Source: Syntrophaceae bacterium
Lineage (GTDB): Bacteria > Desulfobacterota > Syntrophia > Syntrophales > UBA2185
NCBI GenBank assembly: GCA_003142635.1
Contig: PLMX01000160.1
Location: 13,739 to 60,588, forward strand
Length of the DNA: 46,850 bases
Direction: 5' to 3'
Shown here: positions 1 through 7,513 of the stretch, in pieces
Position numbering within the stretch: the first letter of the stretch is position 1
How the letters are laid out: the number at the start of each line of letters is the position of its first letter
Notes under the pieces: generated by a model
The model's input: the letters and a program-made list of their open reading frames with translations, nothing else
The model's database searches: none
What the model was told of the DNA's origin: nothing
Position numbers and translations under genes: made by a program

Positions 1-552
1 AGTGATTTGAAGAAAGGTTTGCGGATCAAGATTGACAACGAGCCTTATATCGTAACCGAGTTCAATTTTGTCAAACCCGGAAAGGGCCAGGCTCTGTACA
101 GGTCTAAGTTGCGCAATATGATTACGGGAGCACAGTTTGAACGGACATTCCGTTCCGTGGATACTTTCGAACCGGCAGACCTCGAGAAGAAGAAAATGCA
201 GTACCTGTATCAGGAACAGGGGAAATACTGCTTCATGGACAATGAAAGTTATGAACAGGTCTTTCTCACTGAGGATCAAGTCGGGGAGGCGAAAAATTTC
301 CTTATTGATAACCTGGAGGTGGAAATACTGTTCTTTGAGGATAATGCTCTCGAGGTGAGCGTGCCGAATTTCGTTGATCTTGTCGTCATACGAGCCGACC
401 CATGGGCAAAGGGTGATTCCGTATCAGGGAAGACCAAGCCGGTGACCCTGCAAACAGGTTATCAGATTCAGGTTCCTCCTTTTGTTGAAGAAGGCGAGAA
501 GATCAGAGTCGATACACGAAGCGGCGAGTACCTGACAAGGGTCAAGGATTGA
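1..552 (+). CDS. efp: Elongation factor P (5' end cut by window edge)
   Basis: EF-P binds ribosomes stalled on consecutive prolines and promotes peptide bond formation. The window opens inside the gene: the frame is already open at base 1, reading S-D-L-K-K-G-L-R-I, which matches the usual EF-P N-terminus a few residues after its start. The TTG at 7 is therefore not the start; only about five codons should be missing. The KOW-like N-terminal domain carries PGKGQA, and its lysine (AAG at 82-84) is the position beta-lysylated in Escherichia coli EF-P (K34). Two OB-fold domains follow, ending with the conserved VDTRSGEYLTR. The next gene, 7 bases downstream, is the matching modification enzyme EpmA. 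Confidence 0.96.
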   Translation, partial: SDLKKGLRIKIDNEPYIVTEFNFVKPGKGQALYRSKLRNMITGAQFERTFRSVDTFEPADLEKKKMQYLYQEQGKYCFMDNESYEQVFLTEDQVGEAKNFLIDNLEVEILFFEDNALEVSVPNFVDLVVIRADPWAKGDSVSGKTKPVTLQTGYQIQVPPFVEEGEKIRVDTRSGEYLTRVKD

Positions 553-559
553 CACTCCC

Positions 560-1483
560 ATGGAACGGGACGGAAGACTGGCAGACAAGCGGGAAATTTT
601 ATGGAAGCGTGCCGGGATGATCCGCGCGATCCGCGATTTTTTTACGGGCAGGGAATATCTGGAGGTGGAGACTCCCCTTTTGATTCCGGCCTTGATTCCG
701 GAGACATATATTGACGCCGTCGCGTGCGGCGATTCGTTCTTGCATACATCTCCCGAGCTTCATATGAAGCGGCTGCTTACGGCGGGTCATCCGAAGATAT
801 TTCAAATCTGCAAGTGTTTTCGCGCGGGCGAGAGAGGTTCAAACCATCTTCCCGAGTTTACGATGCTGGAATGGTATTGCCGGGGGATGGACTATCGCCG
901 GCTCATGGAAGAATGTGAGGAACTGATCGTCTCCGTGGCAGCCGACCTCGGTAGCGGGGACGTGATTAACTACCAGGGCGGCGCAATTGAGTTGCAAAGA
1001 CCGTGGGAGACTATATCTGTAAGAGAGGCTTTTGCCAGCTATGCACCGATGTCAATGGATAAAGCAGTAACGGAAAATTGCTTCGACGAGATCATGGTCT
1101 CTTCCATCGAACCTCGCCTGGGATTCACGCAGCCTACCTTCATCTATGATTATCCTGCTTCCGGGTCAGCCCTCGCGAAAGAGAAGAAAGATGAACCTGT
1201 ATTGGCCGAACGTTTTGAGCTTTACATGGGAGGGAAAGAGATAGCCAACGCATGTTCCGAGCTTACTGATCCCGAGGAGCATCATAGACGATTTCTGAAT
1301 GTGAACAGGCATCGTCATTCTGCAGGCAAGTCAATTTATCCCATACCGGAGCATTTTCTGCAGGACGTGGCGCGCATGCCGCATGCCGCAGGAATTGCCC
1401 TCGGCGTGGATAGACTGGCCATGATTTTTTGTGATTTACCTGCCATTGACGACGTCGTATCATTTGTGCCGGAATTTTTGTAA
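560..1483 (+). CDS. epmA: EF-P lysine ligase EpmA (GenX/PoxA)
   Basis: EpmA is a paralogue of class II lysyl-tRNA synthetase that lacks the tRNA anticodon-binding domain and attaches (R)-beta-lysine to EF-P. The 307-residue protein has only the catalytic core, which separates it from LysS (about 500 residues). Visible are motif 1 (FFTGREYLEVETPLL), motif 2 (FRAGERGSNHLPEFTMLEW) and motif 3 (GIALGVDRLAMIF). It lies 7 bases after efp and is presumably co-transcribed, an arrangement that supports EF-P lysylation in this organism. The aminomutase EpmB that makes beta-lysine is not in the window and may lie upstream of efp. Confidence 0.93.
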   Translation: MERDGRLADKREILWKRAGMIRAIRDFFTGREYLEVETPLLIPALIPETYIDAVACGDSFLHTSPELHMKRLLTAGHPKIFQICKCFRAGERGSNHLPEFTMLEWYCRGMDYRRLMEECEELIVSVAADLGSGDVINYQGGAIELQRPWETISVREAFASYAPMSMDKAVTENCFDEIMVSSIEPRLGFTQPTFIYDYPASGSALAKEKKDEPVLAERFELYMGGKEIANACSELTDPEEHHRRFLNVNRHRHSAGKSIYPIPEHFLQDVARMPHAAGIALGVDRLAMIFCDLPAIDDVVSFVPEFL

Positions 1484-1564
1484 TGATTGTTACCAATCAG
1501 GTTTTGGGGTCTTCCGATTTCTCAGGGATTTATTCCGCTTCCGGATGCTCTTTTTCTAAATCTG

Positions 1565-1593
1565 TTGACAAGGCCATTTTTTTCCATTACACG
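1565..1593 (+). promoter_or_regulatory. Possible sigma-70 promoter before tolQ
   Basis: A perfect -35 hexamer TTGACA lies at 1565-1570 in the 174-base gap between epmA and tolQ. The hexamer at 17-base spacing, TACACG (1588-1593), is a poor -10, so only the -35 half is convincing. Confidence 0.25.
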
Positions 1594-1657
1594 TAATCAC
1601 CCATAATAAGTCGCAGAATTGGTTAATGCGGCAAATAAGTGATTCAGGAGTGAAAAA

Positions 1658-2410
1658 GTGAAAGAGATTTCTTCTGTCGCGGCTGTTGGTCTGGGAGGAC
1701 AGTTTCACGGCAGTATTCTCAAGATGATTCTTGATGCCGGACTGATGGTTCAGCTCATCCTGCTGTTGCTTCTTGTCTTTTCTGTTGTGTCGTGGGCCAT
1801 TATTTTGATGAAGTACCGGAGTATCAAAAAGGCAAAAAAGGAAAATAATATGTTTCTCGATGCTTACATGAACAGCAGTAAGCTATCCGATATCTTACCC
1901 GAAGCGAAAAAATACAAACACTCAACCATTGCTGAGGTATTTCAGGCGGGCTATACGGAGCTGGTGAAGATAACCAAGGTTATAAGAGGGGCGTCATCCC
2001 CCAAGGAATCCGATGAATCGACTCTCCTGCAACTGGAGATGAAGGGCATAGATAATGTTGAAAGGGCCTTGAACAGAGCGTGCAGTTCTGAAGCAACGAG
2101 ACTTGAAAGTACGCTCAGCTTCCTCGCGACTACCGGGAGTGCATCGCCGTTCATCGGACTTTTCGGGACAGTCTGGGGCATTATGGATACATTCAGGGGC
2201 ATAGGCACGAGAGGCTCGGCAACCCTTGCTGTCGTGGCGCCGGGAATTTCGGAGGCGCTGATCGCCACTGCCGCCGGGCTTGCCGCCGCGATACCTGCCG
2301 TCATTTTTTACAACTATTATCTCAATGTAGTAAAGAATATGTCCATGGACATGGATAACTTCGCTTCTGAAATACTAAATATCATTGAAAGAAATTATGT
2401 GAGGAAATAG
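1658..2410 (+). CDS. tolQ: TolQ, proton-channel subunit of the Tol-Pal system
   Basis: TolQ forms the inner-membrane ion channel with TolR that energises the Tol-Pal system for outer-membrane invagination and stability. The 250-residue protein belongs to the MotA/TolQ/ExbB family: first membrane helix at about residues 29-52, then a cytoplasmic loop, then the two conserved helices around 151-175 and 187-211, with ATTGSASPFIGLFGTVWGI and the alanine/glycine-rich ALIATAAGLAAAIPAV. The GTG start at 1658 is preceded by CAGGAG at 1645-1650. It heads tolQ-tolR-tolA-like-tolB, and tolR starts 8 bases later. The neighbours make TolQ far more likely than ExbB. Confidence 0.94.
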   Translation: MKEISSVAAVGLGGQFHGSILKMILDAGLMVQLILLLLLVFSVVSWAIILMKYRSIKKAKKENNMFLDAYMNSSKLSDILPEAKKYKHSTIAEVFQAGYTELVKITKVIRGASSPKESDESTLLQLEMKGIDNVERALNRACSSEATRLESTLSFLATTGSASPFIGLFGTVWGIMDTFRGIGTRGSATLAVVAPGISEALIATAAGLAAAIPAVIFYNYYLNVVKNMSMDMDNFASEILNIIERNYVRK

Positions 2411-2418
2411 AATTCCTT

Positions 2419-2841
2419 ATGAGGCCCGGAAGAAAGAGAAATAGCGGCAGCAAGCTGTTGGCCGAAATCAACGTCACGCCTCTGGTCGACGTCGTTTTGG
2501 TCCTGCTGATAATTTTCATGGTGACGGCTCCCATGCTGCAGATGGGCATCGACGTCAACCTGCCGCTGGTTAAATCGAAGAGTATCGATGTGACAGAGGA
2601 AAAACTTGTGCTGACTATTAACGGCGCGAAAGAGATATTCATAAACAAGAATAAGATTCCTGTTACCGGTCTCAGTGCAAAGCTGGAAAACATCTTTGCC
2701 AACAGGATCGATAGAGAAGTTTTTATGCGGGCCGACAAGAATGTTCCCTATGGATTTGTCGTGGAAGTTATGTCCGAGGTCAGGAAAGCCGGCGTCGATA
2801 GGCTGGGGATGATCACGGAGGCGCCCGAGGAATCAAGGTGA
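2419..2841 (+). CDS. tolR: TolR, ExbD/TolR family
   Basis: TolR partners TolQ in the proton channel and has a periplasmic domain that regulates contact with the envelope. It is 140 residues, normal for the family. A single membrane helix spans about residues 22-42 (INVTPLVDVVLVLLIIFM), with the channel aspartate at position 24, matching D23 of E. coli TolR. The C-terminal periplasmic part includes RADKNVPYGFVVEVM, typical of ExbD/TolR. It is 8 bases after tolQ and 21 bases before the TolA-like gene, so the three are surely co-transcribed. Confidence 0.94.
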   Translation: MRPGRKRNSGSKLLAEINVTPLVDVVLVLLIIFMVTAPMLQMGIDVNLPLVKSKSIDVTEEKLVLTINGAKEIFINKNKIPVTGLSAKLENIFANRIDREVFMRADKNVPYGFVVEVMSEVRKAGVDRLGMITEAPEESR

Positions 2842-2862
2842 TGTTCCGCAGGATGATTCAGG

Positions 2863-3567
2863 ATGCAAAAGGAGCGAGATGACAATGATGTCAGCATGAA
2901 CGGTATGATTTTTGTGTCCATATTAATTCATACTGTAGTGCTGTCTGTCATTTTCTTTGCGCCAACTCTTCCCTCTCCAAGATGGACCTTCGGTCCTGTC
3001 TATTCCGTTAACCTCGTAAGTCTTTCTGAAGTTCTCCAGGAAAGGAAAGCGCAATCGGCAATCGCGCGAGAAATCAATCAAGCAATTTCGGGTGAGCATT
3101 CTTCTGTCTTGAAAAAGCGGACAGATACCCTCCCCGCCGTCCCTATCAAGAGGCTGGATTCTCAAAGAAAGCAAACGAGCAGCGTCGATAGGGCAATCGA
3201 CGATATCAGGAAGAAGGTGAATACGGGAGTGAGCCCGCCCGCGCCCGCGGCCCAGACGGGTAATTCTGAATCCAACGCAAAGATGAATGTATACTACAGC
3301 CTTATCTGGTCCAGGATCAGGGGAAAATGGACCCTGCCCCAGGGAATATTACCGAGGGAGAACATAGAGGCGATTGTCCAGACGAAGATACTGAGGAACG
3401 GCGCAGTTACGGATTTGAGTTTTGAGAAACGCTCAGGGAATCGATATTTCGATGAGTCGGCTATGAAAGCCATTAAGAAGGCAAGCCCTTTCCCTCCTTT
3501 TCCGGATTCAATAAGAGATAACAATATCGACATCGGCATCAGGTTCCATTCAATGGAATTAAGATAG
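2863..3567 (+). CDS. tolA: TolA-like energy transducer with TonB-type C-terminus
   Basis: This 234-residue protein probably links the TolQR motor to TolB/Pal. One membrane helix lies near the N-terminus (about residues 13-32). A charged, proline-containing linker follows, and the C-terminal domain (about 140-230) looks like the TonB/TolA C fold: a YYSLIWSRIRGKW stretch, then KILRNGAVTDLSFEKRSG and the FDESAMKAI helix. It is much shorter than E. coli TolA (421 residues) because the long alanine/lysine-rich helical region is missing. Position between tolR and tolB makes TolA the best call; without that context it would be called a TonB family protein. Confidence 0.8.
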   Translation: MQKERDDNDVSMNGMIFVSILIHTVVLSVIFFAPTLPSPRWTFGPVYSVNLVSLSEVLQERKAQSAIAREINQAISGEHSSVLKKRTDTLPAVPIKRLDSQRKQTSSVDRAIDDIRKKVNTGVSPPAPAAQTGNSESNAKMNVYYSLIWSRIRGKWTLPQGILPRENIEAIVQTKILRNGAVTDLSFEKRSGNRYFDESAMKAIKKASPFPPFPDSIRDNNIDIGIRFHSMELR

Positions 3568-3595
3568 AAGGGGGAAATCGCTTGATGAAGGGCAT

Positions 3596-4942
3596 ATGGT
3601 TTTATTCATGAGTTGCCGCAATATTGGATGCTTTATAAGATTGGTTGCGCTCACTGTGGTCATGCTATCCATTTTATGTCTGCCTCACAACGCCGCAGCT
3701 AAGGTCTATATTGACATCGATTCTCCCGCATTCCAAAAATTTCCCATCGCCATTGTTGATTTCAGGAAAATAAGTCAACAGGGTTATCAGGGAGAGCTGT
3801 CAGGCTGGTTTTCAGATACCCTGGCAAAGTATTTGGAGATGACGGGATTCTTCAATATCATCAGCAAGAAGGCCTTTATTGAGGATCAAAAACAGGCCGG
3901 CTTAACAGTGGAAAGTACCAGGTTTGCAGACTGGGCCGTGATTGGCGCTGAATATCTGGTGAAGGGGGCTTTCCAGTCCAATGGCAGGGATCTCGCCTCC
4001 GAATTACATCTTTTTGATGTAATAAAAGGGGAGGTCATTACCGCAAAACAGTACACCGGGAAAATAGAAGACAGAAACGAGATGGTGCGCAAATTTGCAG
4101 GCGAAATTCTCCTCGCCCTGACGGGTGATGAGGGCGTATTTGGCACCAAGATCGCCTTTATATTGAAGAAGGGCCAGAACTCAGACATCTACACGATCAA
4201 TTTCGATGGAACTGAACTTCTCCGGGTTACGAACCTCCAGTCATTGACCTTAGCCCCGCGCTGGTCTCCCGACGGAAAATTTATTTCCTTCACATCTTAT
4301 AGAAATGGGAATCCCGATCTCTATATAAGGTCGATGAGCATTGGAAAGGTTGAGAAGATTGCAAATTTTGACGGCCTCAATCTGGCCGGCTCCTGGTCGA
4401 GGGATGGCAGGAAGCTCTTGCTTACCCTGAGCAAGGACGGCAATGAGGAAATATATACAATGGATCTGGGCAGCAGAAAGCTTGAACGTCTCACCCACAA
4501 TTTTGCGATCGATGTATCACCTGCCTGGTCGCCGGACAATAAGAGAATTGCTTTTGTTTCAAACCGTTCCGGTTCACCGCAAATATTCACGATGGGCGCT
4601 GATGGGGATGATGTGAAAAGACTTACCTATGACGGAAACTATAATACATCCCCGTCCTGGTCGCCGAGGGGCAACAGAGTAGCGTACGAAGGGCGGGTAA
4701 ATGGACGTTTCCAGATATTCTCCACAAATGAGGACGGCAGCAGCTCCTCACAGCTCACTTTTGACAACGCTGACCATGAGTCCCCCTCATGGTCCCCGGA
4801 CGGCAGGTACCTGGCCTTCAGTACTCGGGGCGGCGGCAAACACAGAATTTGCGTGATGAATGCCAACGGGTTAAATGTGAGAGTGCTGTATGAGAGTGTG
4901 AGTGGCTCCATGAGCCCATCCTGGTCGCCGAAAATAAAATGA
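3596..4942 (+). CDS. tolB: TolB, periplasmic beta-propeller protein
   Basis: TolB is the soluble periplasmic Tol protein that binds Pal and TolA. The N-terminal 35 or so residues form a signal peptide ending near NAAA. A TolB N-terminal domain follows to about residue 180. A propeller then shows repeated PD40 units with the W-S-P-D-G signature, including PRWSPDGKFISF, PAWSPDNKRIAF, PSWSPRGNRVAY and PSWSPDGRYLAF. At 448 residues it has the normal length. ATG 3596 is chosen because no start codon lies upstream in frame before a stop; an in-frame ATG at 3608 is a possible alternative. Pal and CpoB follow after a 289-base gap that probably has its own promoter. Confidence 0.95.
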   Translation: MVLFMSCRNIGCFIRLVALTVVMLSILCLPHNAAAKVYIDIDSPAFQKFPIAIVDFRKISQQGYQGELSGWFSDTLAKYLEMTGFFNIISKKAFIEDQKQAGLTVESTRFADWAVIGAEYLVKGAFQSNGRDLASELHLFDVIKGEVITAKQYTGKIEDRNEMVRKFAGEILLALTGDEGVFGTKIAFILKKGQNSDIYTINFDGTELLRVTNLQSLTLAPRWSPDGKFISFTSYRNGNPDLYIRSMSIGKVEKIANFDGLNLAGSWSRDGRKLLLTLSKDGNEEIYTMDLGSRKLERLTHNFAIDVSPAWSPDNKRIAFVSNRSGSPQIFTMGADGDDVKRLTYDGNYNTSPSWSPRGNRVAYEGRVNGRFQIFSTNEDGSSSSQLTFDNADHESPSWSPDGRYLAFSTRGGGKHRICVMNANGLNVRVLYESVSGSMSPSWSPKIK

Positions 4943-5143
4943 TCTGCCGGAAAAAATCATCAGAAAATATGTCGACGGAGCGCCGGCCGCTCTGACCCCC
5001 CTTATGACGTATCACATATGCGCGCGCTTGTTGTATCCGGCAATCCGCCGTAATGCTATGAAAAAGCCTCCGAAGTTACAACCAGGATGGGACACTGAAC
5101 AATTTGTGCGGGATAGAGAAAGCAGAAATTGAAATTTTTGTGG

Positions 5144-5172
5144 TTGACCTTTAGGGTGGATTGTGGTTTAGA
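5144..5172 (+). promoter_or_regulatory. Possible sigma-70 promoter of pal-cpoB
   Basis: In the 289-base gap between tolB and pal, TTGACC (5144-5149) stands 17 bases before TTTAGA (5167-5172). The -35 is good and the -10 poor (three of six matches). Nothing else was recognised in the gap. Separate transcription of pal-cpoB would agree with the gap length. Confidence 0.35.
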
Positions 5173-5231
5173 AGAATTCGAGTCGGTAAATAACCAATTT
5201 TCTTAAAACAACTATGGGAGGAGAGAATACA

Positions 5232-5837
5232 ATGAAAAGGAGCCTTGCAATAATAGGGATTATCGGGTTGATAGTATGCTTCTCGGTTATGGTTATGACC
5301 GGATGTGCAAAAAAAACTGGAGTAAAAGAGCAGGCGGTTTCAGCTGAAGAACAGGCTGCTGCGGAGCAAGGAAAAGCCAAGGCGGATGCGGATGCAAAGG
5401 CACGGGCTGATGAAGAAGCCCGCTTGGCTGCCGAACAGAGGGCGAAAGAGGCGGAAGCGAAGGTAGCCCCTCAGGCCGAGGCTGCGGCGCAACAAGAAAC
5501 AATGACATCTAAGGACGTACTTTTTGATTTTGACAAATTCAGTCTCAAACCCGAAAGCAGGGACATTCTCAAACAGCTTGCAGAATGGCTGAACAATAAT
5601 AAGAATAACATTCTTCTCATTGAAGGCAACTGTGATGAAAGGGGTACTACTGAATACAACCTTGCCCTGGGAGAAAGACGTGCCAAGGAGGCCATGAAAT
5701 ACCTTGTTGAACTTGGGGTTGATGGCAAGAGAATAAAAACGATCAGTTATGGTAAAGAAAGACCCCTGGACCCCGCGCATACTGAAGAAGCGTGGACAAA
5801 GAACAGGCGAGATCACTTTGTCGTTACATCCAAGTAG
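5232..5837 (+). CDS. pal: Pal, peptidoglycan-associated outer-membrane lipoprotein
   Basis: Pal anchors the outer membrane to peptidoglycan and is the target of TolB. ATG 5232 is preferred to the in-frame ATG at 5214: GGGAGGAGAG (5217-5226) is then correctly spaced, and the protein opens with a lipoprotein signal ending VMTGC (cysteine 25). An alanine/lysine-rich linker follows (about residues 35-90). The OmpA-like domain then shows VLFDFDKFSLKPES, the GNCDERGTTEYNLALGERRA peptidoglycan-binding motif, and ISYGKERP. Length is 201 residues. It sits between tolB and cpoB, the standard Tol-Pal order. Confidence 0.95.
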   Translation: MKRSLAIIGIIGLIVCFSVMVMTGCAKKTGVKEQAVSAEEQAAAEQGKAKADADAKARADEEARLAAEQRAKEAEAKVAPQAEAAAQQETMTSKDVLFDFDKFSLKPESRDILKQLAEWLNNNKNNILLIEGNCDERGTTEYNLALGERRAKEAMKYLVELGVDGKRIKTISYGKERPLDPAHTEEAWTKNRRDHFVVTSK

Positions 5838-5861
5838 CAGGGTTCTGGGGAGGTCTACGGA

Positions 5862-6662
5862 TTGAAGAGATTTGTAATTTTGCTCTTGCTCATATCCCTG
5901 ATCTGCACCGTAGGTTGTGCAACGACCAAAGATCTGCAGCGCGTTCATGGTGATTTTGACAGGCAGATCGCGGCGTTAAAAGATGAAGATGCAGGCATCC
6001 GCAAAGATATTGTCAAGCTTAAGGAGACGCAAGCGTCTTTGCAAAAAAGCCAGGCGGAGATGCGCGCAGACATCACAGAACTGAGGGATGGTATCCAAGG
6101 TCTGAAGGGTATAACTGAAGGGTTAAGAAAGGAAATGTCAGCAATAGCAGCAATAAGGGAAAGACTTGATAATGTTTCTCTGAAAATAAGTTTTATAGAA
6201 AACTTTCTTGAAGTTGGAAAGAGAGAAAACCACTCGGAAGGTGATAAAGCGGGAAAGGCCGCTCCCAAAAATGTCATAAAGGGGAAAACGGAGAAGGAAT
6301 CGGCCTATGCATTGGCCTATGAAACTTTTAAGGAAGGGAAATATGAAAAAGCCAGGGGGGAGTTTCAGAATTTCCTGAAGCAATACCCTGACTCGGAGTA
6401 TTCCGATAATGCCCAATTCTGGATAGGGGAAAGTTTTTATTTTGAGAAAAAATATGAAAAGGCCATACTCGAATATGAGAAGGTGGTCAAAAATTATCCT
6501 AAAGGCAGTAAGGTTCCTTACGCCCTGTTGAAGCAGGGGCTTTCTTTCCTAAATCTCGGAGACAAAGCGAGTGCGAGACTGATTCTGCAGCAGATAATAA
6601 AAGAATATCCGAACACTAACCAGGCAAGAATAGCGAGGGCAAAACTGGTAGAAATTAAGTAA
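5862..6662 (+). CDS. cpoB: CpoB/YbgF, Tol-Pal associated coiled-coil TPR protein
   Basis: CpoB coordinates peptidoglycan synthesis with Tol-dependent outer-membrane constriction. The TTG start at 5862 is preceded by GGGGAGG (5847-5853) and gives a hydrophobic signal ending CTVGC, so this form may be a lipoprotein, unlike soluble E. coli CpoB. Residues about 25-120 are a charged coiled coil (oligomerisation region). Residues about 155-266 hold three TPR-like units with the YbgF pattern (AYETFKEGKYEKARGEFQNF, FWIGESFYFEKKYEKAILEY, LLKQGLSFLNLGDKASARLI). It is the last gene of the Tol-Pal cluster and faces a minus-strand gene across a short terminator. Confidence 0.92.
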   Translation: MKRFVILLLLISLICTVGCATTKDLQRVHGDFDRQIAALKDEDAGIRKDIVKLKETQASLQKSQAEMRADITELRDGIQGLKGITEGLRKEMSAIAAIRERLDNVSLKISFIENFLEVGKRENHSEGDKAGKAAPKNVIKGKTEKESAYALAYETFKEGKYEKARGEFQNFLKQYPDSEYSDNAQFWIGESFYFEKKYEKAILEYEKVVKNYPKGSKVPYALLKQGLSFLNLGDKASARLILQQIIKEYPNTNQARIARAKLVEIK

Positions 6663-6682
6663 AAAAGGATTAACCCCTTTTT
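6662..6682. terminator. Short A/T-flanked hairpin between convergent genes
   Basis: AAAAAGG (6662-6668) can pair with CCTTTTT (6676-6682) around a 7-base loop. The A and T runs would serve transcripts from both sides, ending cpoB on the plus strand and the lipoprotein operon on the minus strand. The stem has only two G-C pairs, so it is modest evidence. Confidence 0.5.
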
Positions 6683-6694
6683 GTCATATCTGAT

Positions 6695-7513
6695 TCATCG
6701 ATCCAGGGGAATAGGCATGACACCGGGAGGGGGCTTGAGATCAAAGACAGTCGCATCGATTCCCTTCGCAGGCCCGATATCAGCATAACGGATGCTGATA
6801 TCGGGCTTATCATTGTCTCCATATGCAATCGTAACGTTTTCAGGCAGGGTCATATTTTCCATGCGGTTGCGCCCGATGAATCGGGCGCTGAACGAGCGGG
6901 AGTTATCGCCTGCAAATAAATCGACTCTGACGAGCTGATTTTCCTCCGGGTCTACCCAGAGAGATTGAATTTTTCTATTTTCAGAAAAAATATCAACCCT
7001 GTAAAGGGTCCCATCGGAAGAACCGTCCAGGGTAATGGTCTTTCCTCTTACCTGGGGACGCATGCCCAGCAGGATAGGGGTCAGGTCTTCTATCCTGAGG
7101 GCAGTCGCTGCAACAGGAATAAAACGCGCCAGATTTCTCGTCGTTGCCTCTCCTACATAGAATTTTCCCTTGTCTGGTAAAAAAACTTTCAGGACATTAT
7201 CGTGGACGGTCAAGAAGAGATCTGCCGGACCTATGATAGGCATTGATTCTAATCTCAATGAGGACGGCGGCTTCACTACTAAAGCGGCCTTCAGTGGATA
7301 ACGGCCTTGAGGGGTATTAACTTCGATACGCGCAATCGCTTCAGCGCCGTCTTTGAACTGATTATCTCTATCGATGTTTTCGAGCGCAACGAGGGGGGAA
7401 GAGAAACTCTGTTTCGAGACTCCGCCGACCTTCTGTGTTTTGGTGACGGCGCAGGCGGAAAAAATGAGGAAGGCGGACACGATAAAAAAAAACGGCGGCA
7501 ATCTTTTCAGCAT
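6695..7513 (-). CDS. Outer-membrane lipoprotein, LolA/LolB-like fold (DUF4292-like)
   Basis: A 272-residue protein with a lipoprotein signal ending IFSAC (cysteine 21). The body has alternating short beta strands with patterns such as IARIEVNTPQGRYPLKAALV, LTVHDNVLKVFLPDKGKFYVG and GTLYRVDIFSE. This resembles the LolA/LolB-like half-barrel lipoproteins often annotated DUF4292; a role in lipoprotein or lipid carriage is inference. Its ATG overlaps the stop of the preceding TPR lipoprotein gene by one base (TGATG), so the two are translationally coupled. It contains a three-proline run (KPPPG) near the C-terminus, a possible EF-P-dependent site. Confidence 0.65.
   Translation of the reverse strand: MLKRLPPFFFIVSAFLIFSACAVTKTQKVGGVSKQSFSSPLVALENIDRDNQFKDGAEAIARIEVNTPQGRYPLKAALVVKPPSSLRLESMPIIGPADLFLTVHDNVLKVFLPDKGKFYVGEATTRNLARFIPVAATALRIEDLTPILLGMRPQVRGKTITLDGSSDGTLYRVDIFSENRKIQSLWVDPEENQLVRVDLFAGDNSRSFSARFIGRNRMENMTLPENVTIAYGDNDKPDISIRYADIGPAKGIDATVFDLKPPPGVMPIPLDR

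Noticed and set aside
4260-4940. Repeated DNA with recurring tggtcgccg-like units in tolB
   Set aside because: These encode the W-S-P-D-G turns of the beta-propeller and are protein repeats, not a CRISPR or mobile element.
5340-5948. Minus-strand open frame of about 200 codons across pal and the start of cpoB
   Set aside because: It mirrors the alanine/lysine-rich pal sequence; pal and cpoB are certain and on the other strand.
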